NCBI RefSeq assembly: GCF_025631005.1
Contig: NZ_JAOTPL010000002.1
Coordinates: 62,001-126,000 of the forward strand
Direction: 5' to 3'
Source of the DNA: Haoranjiania flava
GTDB taxonomy: Bacteria > Bacteroidota > Bacteroidia > Chitinophagales > Chitinophagaceae
Length of the DNA: 64,000 bases
In this document: positions 8,808 through 18,800 of the stretch, in pieces
Position numbering within the stretch: the first letter of the stretch is position 1
How the letters are laid out: each line of letters starts with the position of its first letter
Made by a program: the position numbers and the translations under genes
The notes under the pieces: model-generated
Seen by the model: the letters and a program-made list of their open reading frames with translations, nothing else
What the model was told of the DNA's origin: nothing
Databases searched by the model: none

Positions 8808-9845
8808 ATGAAACCATCGGTTTATAAATACAAGAAAGATTTTCTTTTAGAATGCGGTAAAACTATCGCAGGATTTCACTTGCAGTATGCTACTTACGGT
8901 AAAATGAATGCCGATAAAAGTAACGTGGTATGGGTATTTCATGCGCTCACCGCCAACAGTGATGCAAAGGACTGGTGGCCGGGACTTATAGGAGAAGAGA
9001 AGCTGTTCAACCCTCAGGAGCATTTCATTATCTGTGCAAATATTCCCGGCAGTTGTTATGGCAGTTCCGGCCCGCTGGATATCAATCCCAAAACAAAAAA
9101 GCCATACTACAAAGACTTTCCCATCTTTACCATCAAGGATATTGTCAGAAGTTTTATAGAATTAAAAGCACACCTGGGGATTGATAAGATCTGGCTGGGC
9201 ATCGGCGGCTCTCTCGGTGGCATGCAGTTGTTGGAGTGGGCTGTAGAAAATCCTGATGATTTTGAACACATCATTCCTATTGCTACCAGCGCCAAAGCAT
9301 CGCCCTGGGTCATCGCCATGAACACCTCGCAGAGAATGTGTATCGAGCAGGACCCAACCTGGAACAATGGTAAAGATGACGCGGGAAAAAACGGCATGAA
9401 AACTGCGCGTACCATTGCTTTGCTTTCTTACAGGAATTATGAAACCTACACCCAGTGCCAGCAGGGCGTCACGCTCGACACAGAAGACCTGAGCATAGAT
9501 CAGCAAGTGTTCAGGGCTGAAACCTACCAACGCTACCAGGGCGAAAAGCTGGCTAAAAGGTTCAACGCATACAGCTACTACAACATTACCAAAATATTAG
9601 ATACGCATGATGTAGGGCGGGGCAGAGGCACGGTAGAGTTTGCATTAAGCATTATCAAGGCAAAAACTTTGGTCATAGGCATTTCATCAGACCTGCTTTT
9701 CCCGGTAAAAGAACAGGCGCTGATAGCCGAACATGTAAAAGACGCACACCTGGAGATCATAGAATCGTTTTACGGACACGACGGCTTTTTGCTTGAGTTC
9801 GAGGTGATCCATTATATCATTTCAAAATTTTTAAAATCAAAATAA
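8808..9845 (+). CDS. metX: Homoserine O-acetyltransferase
   Basis: 345 aa alpha/beta-hydrolase-fold enzyme that acetylates homoserine for methionine synthesis. The nucleophile elbow is IGGSLGGMQLLEW with Ser near residue 135. The acid and base of the triad are Asp near 295 (SSDLLFP) and His near 324 (GHDGFLLE). The motif WVFHALTANSDAKDWW near the N-terminus is characteristic of the MetX group. It is followed directly by hom (stop TAA, then ATG with no gap), so these two are surely co-transcribed. Homoserine O-succinyltransferase (MetA) has a different fold and is ruled out. Confidence 0.96.
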   Translation: MKPSVYKYKKDFLLECGKTIAGFHLQYATYGKMNADKSNVVWVFHALTANSDAKDWWPGLIGEEKLFNPQEHFIICANIPGSCYGSSGPLDINPKTKKPYYKDFPIFTIKDIVRSFIELKAHLGIDKIWLGIGGSLGGMQLLEWAVENPDDFEHIIPIATSAKASPWVIAMNTSQRMCIEQDPTWNNGKDDAGKNGMKTARTIALLSYRNYETYTQCQQGVTLDTEDLSIDQQVFRAETYQRYQGEKLAKRFNAYSYYNITKILDTHDVGRGRGTVEFALSIIKAKTLVIGISSDLLFPVKEQALIAEHVKDAHLEIIESFYGHDGFLLEFEVIHYIISKFLKSK

Positions 9846-11108
9846 ATGTCAGAAGAAAAAGAATTAGTCATAGGTATGTTTGGCTTTGGCGTGGTTGGGG
9901 AGGGCTTGTACCGCATATTACAGCAAACGCCTTCTTTGAAAGCCAGGATGAAGAAAGTATGTATCAAACATCCCGGTAAAAAAAGAAATGCACCTGAAGA
10001 TCTTTTTACTACCGATAAAAATGAATTGTTGTTTGATGAGGAGATCAACGTGATCGTTGAGGTGATCAATGAGTCTGATGCAGCATTTGATATAGTTTCC
10101 ACGGCATTGAAGAATAATAAGAATGTAGTCAGCGCCAGCAAGAAAATGATCGCTGAACATTTACAGGAAATACTTGACCTGCAAAAACAAACAGGGCTTT
10201 CTTTTCTTTGCGAGCCTGCTGCCTGTGCATCCATACCGGTCATCCGCAACCTGGAAGAGTATTACGATAATGACCTGCTGCACTCTATACGTGCCATCGT
10301 AAACGGATCTACGAATTTTATTCTTACCAAAATGTTTGATGAAAATTTGTCTTTCCAGGATGCGCTGCTGCTGGCGCAGCAACTAGGCTATGCAGAGACT
10401 GACCCTACGCTGGATGTAGAAGGCTTTGATGCTGCCAACAAATGGACTATTTTATTGAACCATGCATACGGTATTGTGGTGCGCAGCGGAGAGATATTGT
10501 TTTCAGGCATACAAAACGTACAACTGAGCGATGCTAAGGTAGCCAAAGAAAAAAAATGGCAGATAAAACTGGTTGCCCAGGCCAAGACATTGCTCAATGG
10601 TAAAGTGGCCGCATTTGTATTGCCGCAGTTTGTAGAAGATGAAGACCTGCTGGCATTTGTAAAAAATGAATTCAATGGCGTGGTCATAGAAAGCGGTTTT
10701 GCAGACAAACAGTTTTTCTATGGAAAAGGCGCAGGCAGCATGGCTACCGGCTCTGCTGTGATGAGCGACGTGGCTGCATTACGCTATGGCTACCGCTACG
10801 AGTATAAAAAACTTTATCACCACAAGCCTAAAGAACTAACCAACGATTTTTACCTGCGTGTGTACGTGAGTTTTGATGAATTTTCAACCATTGAAAAAGA
10901 CGATTTTGAATGGATAGAAGAATGGCACGGCGGCCTTGACAGGAGCTACCTCATCGGCGTAATACATTTTGAAAAATTGGTAAAGAACCAATGGTGGAAA
11001 GAAAAAGGCATTTCCTTAATACTCTCTGCAGATGAGATCATTGAGGAGATCGAATCGCGGAAAGTAAAGAAGCGCAGCCTGGAGCTTGCAGGTATACAAT
11101 TGAAATGA
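9846..11108 (+). CDS. hom: Homoserine dehydrogenase
   Basis: 420 aa. It reduces aspartate semialdehyde to homoserine with NAD(P)H, the step before MetX. The N-terminal Rossmann fingerprint is GMFGFGVVGEGLY. The catalytic-domain signature appears as ANKWTILLNHAYG, preceded by GYAETDPTLDVEGFDA, and the substrate segment SIRAIVNGSTNFIL is also present. It is not fused to aspartokinase. The start codon abuts the metX stop, indicating translational coupling. The gene ends 2 bp from the convergent hemJ stop. Confidence 0.95.
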   Translation: MSEEKELVIGMFGFGVVGEGLYRILQQTPSLKARMKKVCIKHPGKKRNAPEDLFTTDKNELLFDEEINVIVEVINESDAAFDIVSTALKNNKNVVSASKKMIAEHLQEILDLQKQTGLSFLCEPAACASIPVIRNLEEYYDNDLLHSIRAIVNGSTNFILTKMFDENLSFQDALLLAQQLGYAETDPTLDVEGFDAANKWTILLNHAYGIVVRSGEILFSGIQNVQLSDAKVAKEKKWQIKLVAQAKTLLNGKVAAFVLPQFVEDEDLLAFVKNEFNGVVIESGFADKQFFYGKGAGSMATGSAVMSDVAALRYGYRYEYKKLYHHKPKELTNDFYLRVYVSFDEFSTIEKDDFEWIEEWHGGLDRSYLIGVIHFEKLVKNQWWKEKGISLILSADEIIEEIESRKVKKRSLELAGIQLK

Positions 11109-11110
11109 TC

Positions 11111-11686
11111 TTAAGCTTCTTTGTGAGGCTTATTTTGCTTCAGCCTTATTTTTTTATAAATATCAATAGCTGCAAATAGTACTGCTATCAGCAATATAAT
11201 GCCTACCAGGGCATAGAGCAGGCTCAATGAACTTTTTACTACTGCCAGAAACACAACAGCTACCAGGATCACCGTGGCTACTTCGTTCCAGATGCGGAGT
11301 TGTTGTGAAGTGATCTTGTAAACATTGCGCAATTGCTGTTGAAGAATTTTATGAAGTGAATAATTATACCAGTAAAACAAAACCACTAGTATAAGTTTTA
11401 TCAACAGCCACAGCATGCTTCCTTCAAAAAGGTAACGCCAGTAGCCGCGTTCGATCAGCAGCCAGGTGCCGGTGATTAAAGAAATAACAGCAGATGGAAT
11501 GGTGATGCCGTACCACAGGCGTTTTGCCATCACGTTGAACTGCTTTGTCATGATGGCGCGCGCATTGCTATCCGGCTGTTCCTGCGCCTCTATGTTATAG
11601 ATAAAAAGCCTGGGCAGATAAAAAATTCCCGCAAACCAACAGACAACAAACACTATATGTATAGCTTTTAAATATAAGTAGGTCAT
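11111..11686 (-). CDS. hemJ: Protoporphyrinogen IX oxidase, CopD/HemJ type
   Basis: 191 aa membrane protein with four to five hydrophobic helices. The N-terminus (YLKAIHIVFVVCWFAGIFYLPRL) matches HemJ, including His at residue 10, known in HemJ as a heme ligand, and a later lysine in LLIKLILVV (about residue 97) that fits the second key position. HemJ oxidises protoporphyrinogen to protoporphyrin, the step before ferrochelatase. It lies downstream of hemH and hemD on the same strand, which supports HemJ over a generic CopD copper protein. A 262-bp repeat block separates it from hemH. Confidence 0.85.
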   Translation of the reverse strand: MTYLYLKAIHIVFVVCWFAGIFYLPRLFIYNIEAQEQPDSNARAIMTKQFNVMAKRLWYGITIPSAVISLITGTWLLIERGYWRYLFEGSMLWLLIKLILVVLFYWYNYSLHKILQQQLRNVYKITSQQLRIWNEVATVILVAVVFLAVVKSSLSLLYALVGIILLIAVLFAAIDIYKKIRLKQNKPHKEA

Positions 11687-11948
11687 TTTAAATTACAAAT
11701 TACAGATTACAAATTACAAATTTCAGATTACTACTTCATTGTCCATTGCGCATTAAGCTCTCCAGTCATTTTAGCTTTTAGCAATCAGCGTTCAGTTTAA
11801 ACTCTCCACTGTCCACTTCATTATCAACTATCCATTGTTAATTCTCCATTAAACTGCCTCTTTCCACTCTCCTCTCTCCTCTCTCCTCTCCCCTCTCTCT
11901 ACTTCATTATCAAACTTCCATTTGTCAGGGACGCACAATTCTCCATTG
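11687..11948 (-). repeat. Degenerate dispersed repeat block (copy B) between hemH and hemJ
   Basis: Read on the minus strand this block has the same units as 8423-8760: GATAATGAAGTAGAGAGAGG, GATAATGAAGTGGA, and CTGAACGCTGATTGCTAAAA. It also holds a CTCTCCT heptamer repeated in tandem at 11867-11900 and ATTACAAATT-type repeats at 11690-11730. No gene is seen. The block continues into the end of hemH. Confidence 0.75.
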
Positions 11949-12998
11949 TCAATTCTCCATTGCCATTGTCCATTGATCAGCATCAACTTCCCTCACCAAT
12001 TCCGCAACCGTGTCTACCCAAAGCTTATCTGTATTCAGGCACGGAATGTAGGTATAGCTTTCTCCGCCGCTGTGTAAAAATTCTTTTTTCCCTTCCACGG
12101 CTATTTCTTCCAAAGTTTCCAGGCAATCGCTCACAAAAGCAGGGCATACGATCAGCAATTTTTTTACGCCTTCACCGGGTAATTGCTGTAGACGCTCCTG
12201 TGTACTTGGCGCCAGCCAGGGATCGCGCAGCAAGCGGCTCTGGTAGCTTATCTGCCACTGGTCTTTGCTCAGCGCTAATTTTTTGGCTACCAGTTCTGTA
12301 GTAATAGTGAGCTGGTGCCTGTAACAGGTTTTGTGAGATTCACTGGCTTTGTAGCAGCAATTTTCCACCTGCATGCAATGGCTTTTAGTAGGGTCTGATT
12401 TTAAAATGTGCCGTTCCGGAATGCCGTGATAGCTAAACAGCAACTGGTCGTAGTCTTGCGACAGGTATGGTTGAATGCTTTGCGCCAGGGCATTGATGTA
12501 GGAAGGATGTTTATAATAGGGCGCCACCACTTTCAGTGCAAAAGAATATTTTTTCTTTTTATAAACTGTACGCATGTGTTCCACAGCCGTTTCGTAGCTG
12601 CTCATGGCGTAGTGGGGGTAAAGCGGTACCAGTATTACCTCTTCCAGGTTTGGCTCCCGCTGCAGCAGGTCGTTGTAAGCCGCTTCAGGTGTAGGATTCC
12701 CGTACCGCATAGAGATGGTCACCGGGCCTTCAAAGTGTTCCTGCACCTTATCTCTCAATTGCCTGGTCAGTTCTATCAGTGGCGAGCCTTCCTTCCACCA
12801 GATAGACTCATAGGCTTTGGCAGATTTAGGCGCTCTGAAAGGAGAGATAATGCCGCGCACAAGCAGGAAGCGAAGCAGGAAAGGCTTATCTATTACTCTT
12901 TCATCCATGAGGAATTCATTGAGGTACCTGCGCACATCGGGCACAGACGTGCTGTCTGGCGAGCCGAGATTCATTAAAACAATGCCTTTTTTTGCCAT
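11949..12998 (-). CDS. hemH: Ferrochelatase
   Basis: 349 aa. It inserts ferrous iron into protoporphyrin IX. The start MAKKGIVLMNLGSP matches the family; an upstream in-frame ATG (13007) adds three residues and is less likely. The catalytic His sits in FSYHGIPERH and the conserved acid in VSDCLETLEEI. The cysteines HCMQVENCCYKASESHKTC in the middle are odd for a plain ferrochelatase and could bind metal or a cluster. The final eight codons (QWTMAMEN) and the stop lie in sequence of the neighbouring dispersed repeat (11949-11975). hemD is upstream and hemJ downstream. Confidence 0.94.
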   Translation of the reverse strand: MAKKGIVLMNLGSPDSTSVPDVRRYLNEFLMDERVIDKPFLLRFLLVRGIISPFRAPKSAKAYESIWWKEGSPLIELTRQLRDKVQEHFEGPVTISMRYGNPTPEAAYNDLLQREPNLEEVILVPLYPHYAMSSYETAVEHMRTVYKKKKYSFALKVVAPYYKHPSYINALAQSIQPYLSQDYDQLLFSYHGIPERHILKSDPTKSHCMQVENCCYKASESHKTCYRHQLTITTELVAKKLALSKDQWQISYQSRLLRDPWLAPSTQERLQQLPGEGVKKLLIVCPAFVSDCLETLEEIAVEGKKEFLHSGGESYTYIPCLNTDKLWVDTVAELVREVDADQWTMAMEN

Positions 12999-13015
12999 GT
13001 AATTCAAAGTGTATC

Positions 13016-13072
13016 ATTCACCACATGGTGAATAGTTAAGTGTAATGTCCAAAAATAAACATTACAAATGTA
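13016..13072 (-). promoter_or_regulatory. Candidate hemH promoter element and leader inverted repeat
   Basis: On the minus strand TACATTTG (13072-13065) matches the -7 element TAnnTTTG and would start transcription near 13058, 60 nt before hemH. No clear -33 box was found. The leader holds an inverted repeat, ATTCACC (13016-13022), 4-nt spacer, GGTGAAT (13027-13033), which could be an operator or an RNA hairpin. Confidence 0.4.
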
Positions 13073-13129
13073 CTTCAAAAAGGTTATTGAATCTAGCTAA
13101 AAGAGAATTGTTGGTAAAGATGACAGAGT

Positions 13130-13951
13130 TCAGACTTTTACTTTAGATGCCTGTTTTTTCCCGTTTTTATTTTGAATTTTTTGCTGTAAAAACCGGTCGA
13201 TAGCTACGGCCATATTCGGGCTGTCAGGTGCAGGGCTCGCTATCACTACATGTAAGCCTACTTCCTCTGCTTTCTTCAAAGTATTCGGGCCAAATGTACC
13301 GATGTTGGTTTTTTGAAGTTTGTCTTTTACATTGGCTTCCATGGCAGCAGCTATGCCGCTTGGTGTAAAGAAGCAAACAATATCATAGTCGTCCTGCAAT
13401 ATTTCGGCAATGTTGTTGTCAACAGTGCGGTACATAAACGCCAGCCTGTATTCACAGTTGTGGTCTTTCAGCCATTTTTCTATTTCTTTATCCTGCTGGT
13501 TTTCGCTGCACACATAGAGAAAGTTCATTTCTTCTTTGTGCTTATTGATCACATCAAACAGGGTTTTATTGGTGCCGTGGGCTCCGAAGAATACTTTTCT
13601 TTTTCGGTAAAGGATAAATTTTTGCAGGTAAAGCGCTACTGCTTCAGATACGCAGAAGTATTTGGTATCCTGGCTCACGTTTACTTTCAGTTCTTCACAC
13701 ACCCTGAAAAAATGGTCAATGGCGTGGCGGCTGGTGAATATAACGGCTTTGAAAGCAGTGATGTCTGTCTTCTGTTTCCTGAATTCTTTGCCTGTAAGCC
13801 CGTCCAGACGAATGAAAGGATGAAACGTAAGTTTTGCATTGTATTTTTCCTCCAATACAAAGTAAGGAGATTTTTCACTGGCAGGATTAGGCTGAGAAAT
13901 TAAAATTTTTATTCCGTTTGTTGCTTCGTTACTTCCTTCACGTTTTGCCAT
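13130..13951 (-). CDS. hemD: Uroporphyrinogen-III synthase
   Basis: 273 aa, somewhat longer than many HemD proteins because of a basic C-terminal tail. It cyclises hydroxymethylbilane to uroporphyrinogen III. The family is weakly conserved; supporting motifs are KILISQP near the N-terminus, AVIFTSRHAIDHFF (first domain), and DIVCFFTPSGIAAAM and NIGTFGPNTLKKAEEVG (second domain), which match the usual VFTS and FFSPSGV/AIGPTTA positions. The start MAKREG is preferred to an ATG two codons upstream. It follows a DUF4271 gene, a common Bacteroidota pairing, and precedes hemH. Confidence 0.88.
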   Translation of the reverse strand: MAKREGSNEATNGIKILISQPNPASEKSPYFVLEEKYNAKLTFHPFIRLDGLTGKEFRKQKTDITAFKAVIFTSRHAIDHFFRVCEELKVNVSQDTKYFCVSEAVALYLQKFILYRKRKVFFGAHGTNKTLFDVINKHKEEMNFLYVCSENQQDKEIEKWLKDHNCEYRLAFMYRTVDNNIAEILQDDYDIVCFFTPSGIAAAMEANVKDKLQKTNIGTFGPNTLKKAEEVGLHVVIASPAPDSPNMAVAIDRFLQQKIQNKNGKKQASKVKV

Positions 13952-13999
13952 AATCAATAATACAATTCTAAGGTTTATGTCTTCATTGATCTGTTAATC

Positions 14000-14980
14000 T
14001 TATGTCAAGCCTCTTGCGTTGATTTGTTCTGTTAAAAACTTATAAGTAACAAGTATCGGGATGAATTCGACAGCGCAAAGGTAAATAAAAAAATGGAACG
14101 CGTTGATTTTTAAATTGTTTTTGATTAGTATGAACGAAACGAAATACCGGTAGAGCAACAGTAGTATAAATACAACTGTTAATACTGAAAAAACTTTCTG
14201 TACCAGCGGGTCCATGGTGGGATTGTCGCGGAAAGCAATGAACATAAGTAAAAATAACAGCAAAATGCCGATGAATTTATTTACCATAAACACAATATGC
14301 GTATAGGTAGATACTGCTTCACCCGCGTTGAACAGGTAGCCGCTTAGCTTCAGTACAACAAATTTCACGATATATACGGAGGCAAGTATTCCTGAAAAAA
14401 TAGCCCATAGCTCCCAAAGATTATAAGCCTGCACGCTGTGTTGAATAAACAAAGCCACAGTAAGGCCGCCGCAAAGCACAAACAGCAGGTTAAGTAAAAA
14501 GGAAGGGAATTGGCCTCGCGCCAGATTTTCACGCGTTTGAGAAAGGCGGTAGCCGGGTTGGGTAAAGGATTGCAGGAAGCCCATGAAATAATCATCGAAA
14601 AAGTACATGACAATACCCAGCAGCAGAAACATGCCGGCAAGAATGTAAAATAAAACATCCTTGTTGCGGTGAATGTGGGGTTCGTTGATGGATAAAATGC
14701 TTTTCTGATTGAGCTGCAATCCGGGTGATGCAAAAAGCCTTTGCTCAAAACTTTTGGAGAAAATAGCCGTATCGCCGTGTTTGCGTGCTGCAATGTTGTC
14801 GTAGTAGGAAATAAATTTTTTATGTAAGATGCTGTCGGGCACTTTTATTGTACTCACCTGCCATGAGTGCACAGTATCGCTTGCACGGGCAGTTGCTGAA
14901 GTGTCGCGTCGCTGCGCAGATGATTGTACCATCAATAGCGCCGTAAGCATGAGAGTAAATATTGCCCTGCATTGAATCAT
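14000..14980 (-). CDS. DUF4271 integral membrane protein
   Basis: 326 aa. A probable signal peptide (residues 1-22, ending SSAQ) is followed by a polar stretch of about 80 residues and then six to seven hydrophobic helices from about residue 105 to the end (for example VLFYILAGMFLLLGIVMYFF and IGILLLFLLMFIAF). This matches DUF4271, a Bacteroidota-specific family usually encoded next to hemD. Its function is not known. The adjacency may only reflect operon history, or it may help heme precursor enzymes at the membrane; nothing in the sequence decides this. Confidence 0.75.
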   Translation of the reverse strand: MIQCRAIFTLMLTALLMVQSSAQRRDTSATARASDTVHSWQVSTIKVPDSILHKKFISYYDNIAARKHGDTAIFSKSFEQRLFASPGLQLNQKSILSINEPHIHRNKDVLFYILAGMFLLLGIVMYFFDDYFMGFLQSFTQPGYRLSQTRENLARGQFPSFLLNLLFVLCGGLTVALFIQHSVQAYNLWELWAIFSGILASVYIVKFVVLKLSGYLFNAGEAVSTYTHIVFMVNKFIGILLLFLLMFIAFRDNPTMDPLVQKVFSVLTVVFILLLLYRYFVSFILIKNNLKINAFHFFIYLCAVEFIPILVTYKFLTEQINARGLT

Positions 14981-15142
14981 GTGGCAAATATATAAAATGT
15001 GTTTTGATGCATGGGAAGATTCGAAACATTCTTAGTTAAATTTAATGAATAAAGATGCGCTTTGCAAAAACTGCATGAAGCTTGTGGTGTATGATAGCGA
15101 TACACATAACTGAAACAAACTATTACCACCAAAACCTAAACT

Positions 15143-15583
15143 ATGAAGCAGGAAATAATCAAACTGATAGAAGAACAACTGAATGCATCCCTGGCCAACC
15201 TGGAAAATTACAGCGAAGGGCTGCGCACAGCTGCTGACCTGGATGAAGAAGAAACCCGCGAGCTGGACGATTATTCGCAGCAGGCAGAAGACCGGGACAT
15301 GGAAGCCCGCATGAAACAGCAGGCATTGATGGTCGGCGAAAGTATTAACTGGCTGAATGCACATGCCGCCACAACATCAGAAATTGTAGAACCCGGCGCA
15401 CTGGTAGAAACTAAAGATACCTGGCTGTATTTTGGTATTCCTTTGCCCAATATGGAAATAAAAGGTAAAAAGCTGGTAGGCGTGTCTGAAGATGCACCAG
15501 CATTTGCAGAAATGCAGGGCAAAAAGAAGGGCGATAAAATAATGCTGGGAGATCAGAAACTTACCATTGAGGCTATTTATTGA
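15143..15583 (+). CDS. GreA/GreB-like C-terminal domain protein
   Basis: 146 aa. Residues 1-60 are acidic and helical (EEETRELDDYSQQAEDRDME), then a beta-rich half from about residue 80 resembles the GreA/GreB C-terminal FKBP-like domain (GALVETKDTWLYFGI ... FAEMQGKKKGDKIML). The classical acidic-tip coiled coil of GreA is not clear, so it may bind RNA polymerase or another partner without being a transcript-cleavage factor. It is 254 bp upstream of rpoB, which has its own promoter, so the two are probably separate units. Confidence 0.6.
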   Translation: MKQEIIKLIEEQLNASLANLENYSEGLRTAADLDEEETRELDDYSQQAEDRDMEARMKQQALMVGESINWLNAHAATTSEIVEPGALVETKDTWLYFGIPLPNMEIKGKKLVGVSEDAPAFAEMQGKKKGDKIMLGDQKLTIEAIY

Positions 15584-15697
15584 TTGGAGAATATTGAGCT
15601 TAGGCTCTTTGAATTGCCAGTGACGAAAGGTGATGTAAAGGTTTTTTTAACAAGAATTTAATAAGATGTGCCGGCCCTGGTAGCGGATTAATTTCAT

Positions 15698-15728
15698 TTT
15701 GCATATCAGAAATTATGTATTACCTTTG
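15698..15728 (+). promoter_or_regulatory. Promoter of rpoB
   Basis: TTTG at 15698-15701, a 19-nt spacer and TACCTTTG at 15721-15728 fit the Bacteroidota consensus exactly. Transcription should begin near 15735, giving a leader of about 100 nt before the rpoB start. It supports rpoB being a transcription unit of its own. Confidence 0.75.
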
Positions 15729-15837
15729 CAGACCTTAGAAAAAATCAGACTTTCCCTGTTGTGGACAATGCGCGCAAATACTGTTCCTCCAGTGGTAAGT
15801 TAGATAATATTTTTACATAAACCGGTTAAAATATAAT

Positions 15838-18800
15838 ATGTCATCTACTAAAGTTCAAAACAACAGGATCAATTTTGGTAAAACAAAACATCTTGCTGAC
15901 ACTCCTGATTTATTAGACATTCAATTAGAATCTTTCCGGGAATTTTTTCAGTTAGAAACTACTCCGGACAAGCGCAACAACGAAGGCCTTTTCCGCGTTT
16001 TTAAAGAAAACTTCCCTATTTCCGATACAAGAAACATTTTTGTATTGGAGTTTCTCGATTATTTCGTAGATCCGCCCCGCTACTCCATAGATGAGTGTAT
16101 GGAGCGCGGACTAACCTATGCAGTTCCGCTGAAAGCCAAGCTGCGTCTGAGCTGTAACGATGAAGAGCACGTTGATTTCCAGACCATTGTTCAGGATGTA
16201 TTCCTGGGTAATATCCCTTACATGACGCCGCGCGGCACTTTCGTGATCAACGGCGCTGAGCGTGTGGTGGTATCGCAGCTTCACCGTTCTCCCGGCGTTT
16301 TCTTCGGGCAGTCAACACACCCCAACGGTACCAAGATCTATTCTGCACGCGTTATCCCTTTCAAAGGTGCGTGGATGGAATTTGCTACAGACATTAATAA
16401 TGTAATGTATGCATACATTGACCGTAAAAAGAAATTCCCCGTAACTACTTTACTTCGTTCCATTGGTTACGAAACAGATAAAGACATCCTGGAATTGTTT
16501 GGCATGGCTTCTGAAGTAAGCGCAGACAAGAAATCCCTGGAAGAATATATAGGCCAGAAGCTGGCCGCCCGCGTATTGCGTACCTGGGTAGAAGATTTCG
16601 TGGATGAAGATACCGGCGAGGTGGTTTCCATTGAGCGTAATGAAGTGGTATTGGAGCGCGATACAATTATTGATGAAGACACGATTGATGCCATCCTGGA
16701 TTGTGAGGTAAAGAGTGTATTCATACAACGCGAAGATGTTAGCGGCGACTATGCTATTATCTACAACACATTAAACAAAGATACCTCCAACTCTGAGCTG
16801 GAAGCCGTACAACATATTTACCGCCAGTTGCGCGGCGCTGATGCTCCGGATAATGAGACAGCACGCGGCATAATTGAAAAATTGTTCTTTAGCGATAAAC
16901 GTTACGATCTCGGAGAAGTAGGACGCTACAAGATCAATAAAAAATTAGAGGTAAAACAAAACCTGAACGTAAAAGTTCTTACCAAAGAAGATATCATTGA
17001 GATCATCAAATACCTGGTAAGGCTTACCAACAATAAAGCTGAGATTGACGATATAGACCACCTGAGCAACCGCCGCGTACGTACAGTAGGCGAGCAGTTA
17101 TACGCTCAGTTCGGCGTAGGCCTCGCAAGGATGGCGCGTACCATCCGCGAACGCATGAACGTAAGAGACAATGAGGTGTTCACCCCGGTAGACCTGATTA
17201 ACGCAAGAACGCTCTCTTCTGTTATCAACTCATTCTTCGGTACATCGCAGCTTTCACAATTCCTGGATCAGACAAACCCGCTTTCTGAGATCACGCACAA
17301 ACGCCGTATTTCTGCCTTAGGCCCCGGCGGTCTGAGCCGTGAAAGAGCAGGCTTTGAGGTGAGAGACGTACACTACTCACACTACGGCCGTCTTTGTACC
17401 ATTGAAACTCCGGAAGGACCTAACATTGGCCTGATCTCTACGCTTTGTGTACACGCTAAGATCAATGACATGGGCTTTATTGAGACTCCTTACCACAAAG
17501 TAAACGATGGTAAAGTAGATCTGAAGACTATGAAATTCCTGAGCGCTGAAGAAGAAGATGAAGCAAGAATTGCACAGAGCAGCGTGGAACTTACAGATAA
17601 AGGAGAATTTGTAGAAGACAGGATCATCAGCCGCGAAACAGGCGATTTCCCTGTACTTGACAAAGAAGAAGTACAATACATGGATGTAGCGCCCAATCAG
17701 ATCGTTGGACTGAGCGCTTCCCTGATTCCTTTTCTCGAACATGATGATGCCAACCGTGCCCTTATGGGATCAAACATGCAGCGTCAGGCAGTGCCCCTGT
17801 TGAAACCTCAAAACCCGATCGTGGGTACAGGCCTCGAAGGTGTGGCTGCACGCGATGCCCGAATACAGATACATGCAGAAGGCGACGGTGTGATAGAATT
17901 TGTGGATGCAAAAGAAGTACATGTAAGGTACAACCGCAATGATGCCGACAGGCTGATAAGCTTTGATGATGACCTAATCGTATACAAACTTACCAAATTT
18001 ATAAAAACCAACCAGGCTACTTCCATTATCCTGCGCCCCGCAGTTGTAAAAGGCCAGAAGGTGAAAAAAGGAGATTTCCTTACCGAAGGTTATGCAACAA
18101 AAGGCGGAGAGCTGGCCTTGGGCCGTAACCTCCAGGTTGCATTCATGCCTTGGAAAGGCTACAACTTTGAGGATGCTATCGTAATCAACGAAAAAGTGGT
18201 ACGTGAAGACCTGTTCACCTCTGTACACATTGATGAGTATGAGCTTGAAGTGCGCGATACCAAGCTGGGTGAGGAAGAATTAACACCCGATATTCCCAAC
18301 GTTTCTGAAGAGGCTACCAAAGACCTGGATGAAAACGGTATTATCCGCATCGGCGCTACCGTTCGCGAGGGTGATATCCTTATCGGGAAAATTACACCGA
18401 AAGGAGAATCTGATCCTACACCGGAAGAAAAATTGCTTCGCGCTATCTTCGGCGATAAAGCCGGTGACGCAAAAGATGCTTCGCTGAAAGCGCCAAATGG
18501 CACCGAAGGTGTGGTGATCAATAAAAAGTTATTCCAGAGAGCCAAAAAAGACAAGAACAGCAAGCTGCGTGAAAAATCACAGCTTGATAAAATTGAAGCC
18601 GGGCACAATAAGAATGAAGCCGAGCTGAAAGAATTGTTGCTGAATAAATTGCAGACGCTTCTGAAGGATAAAACTTCTGCCGGCATCAGCAATAACTTTG
18701 GTGAAGTGCTGATACCGAAGGGTTCTAAATTCAATCAAAAGAATTTAGGTTCTATCGATTATCAAAACGTGAACCCGCTGGGATGGACCGGCGATGACAG

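Noticed and set aside
11867..11900. Possible CRISPR-like array
   Set aside because: The unit is 7 bp with no spacers; it is a simple tandem repeat.
12408..12977. Plus-strand open frame opposite hemH
   Set aside because: Opposite strand of a clear ferrochelatase; no recognisable family.
18159..18734. Minus-strand open frame inside rpoB
   Set aside because: Serine-rich shadow of rpoB codons with no independent support.
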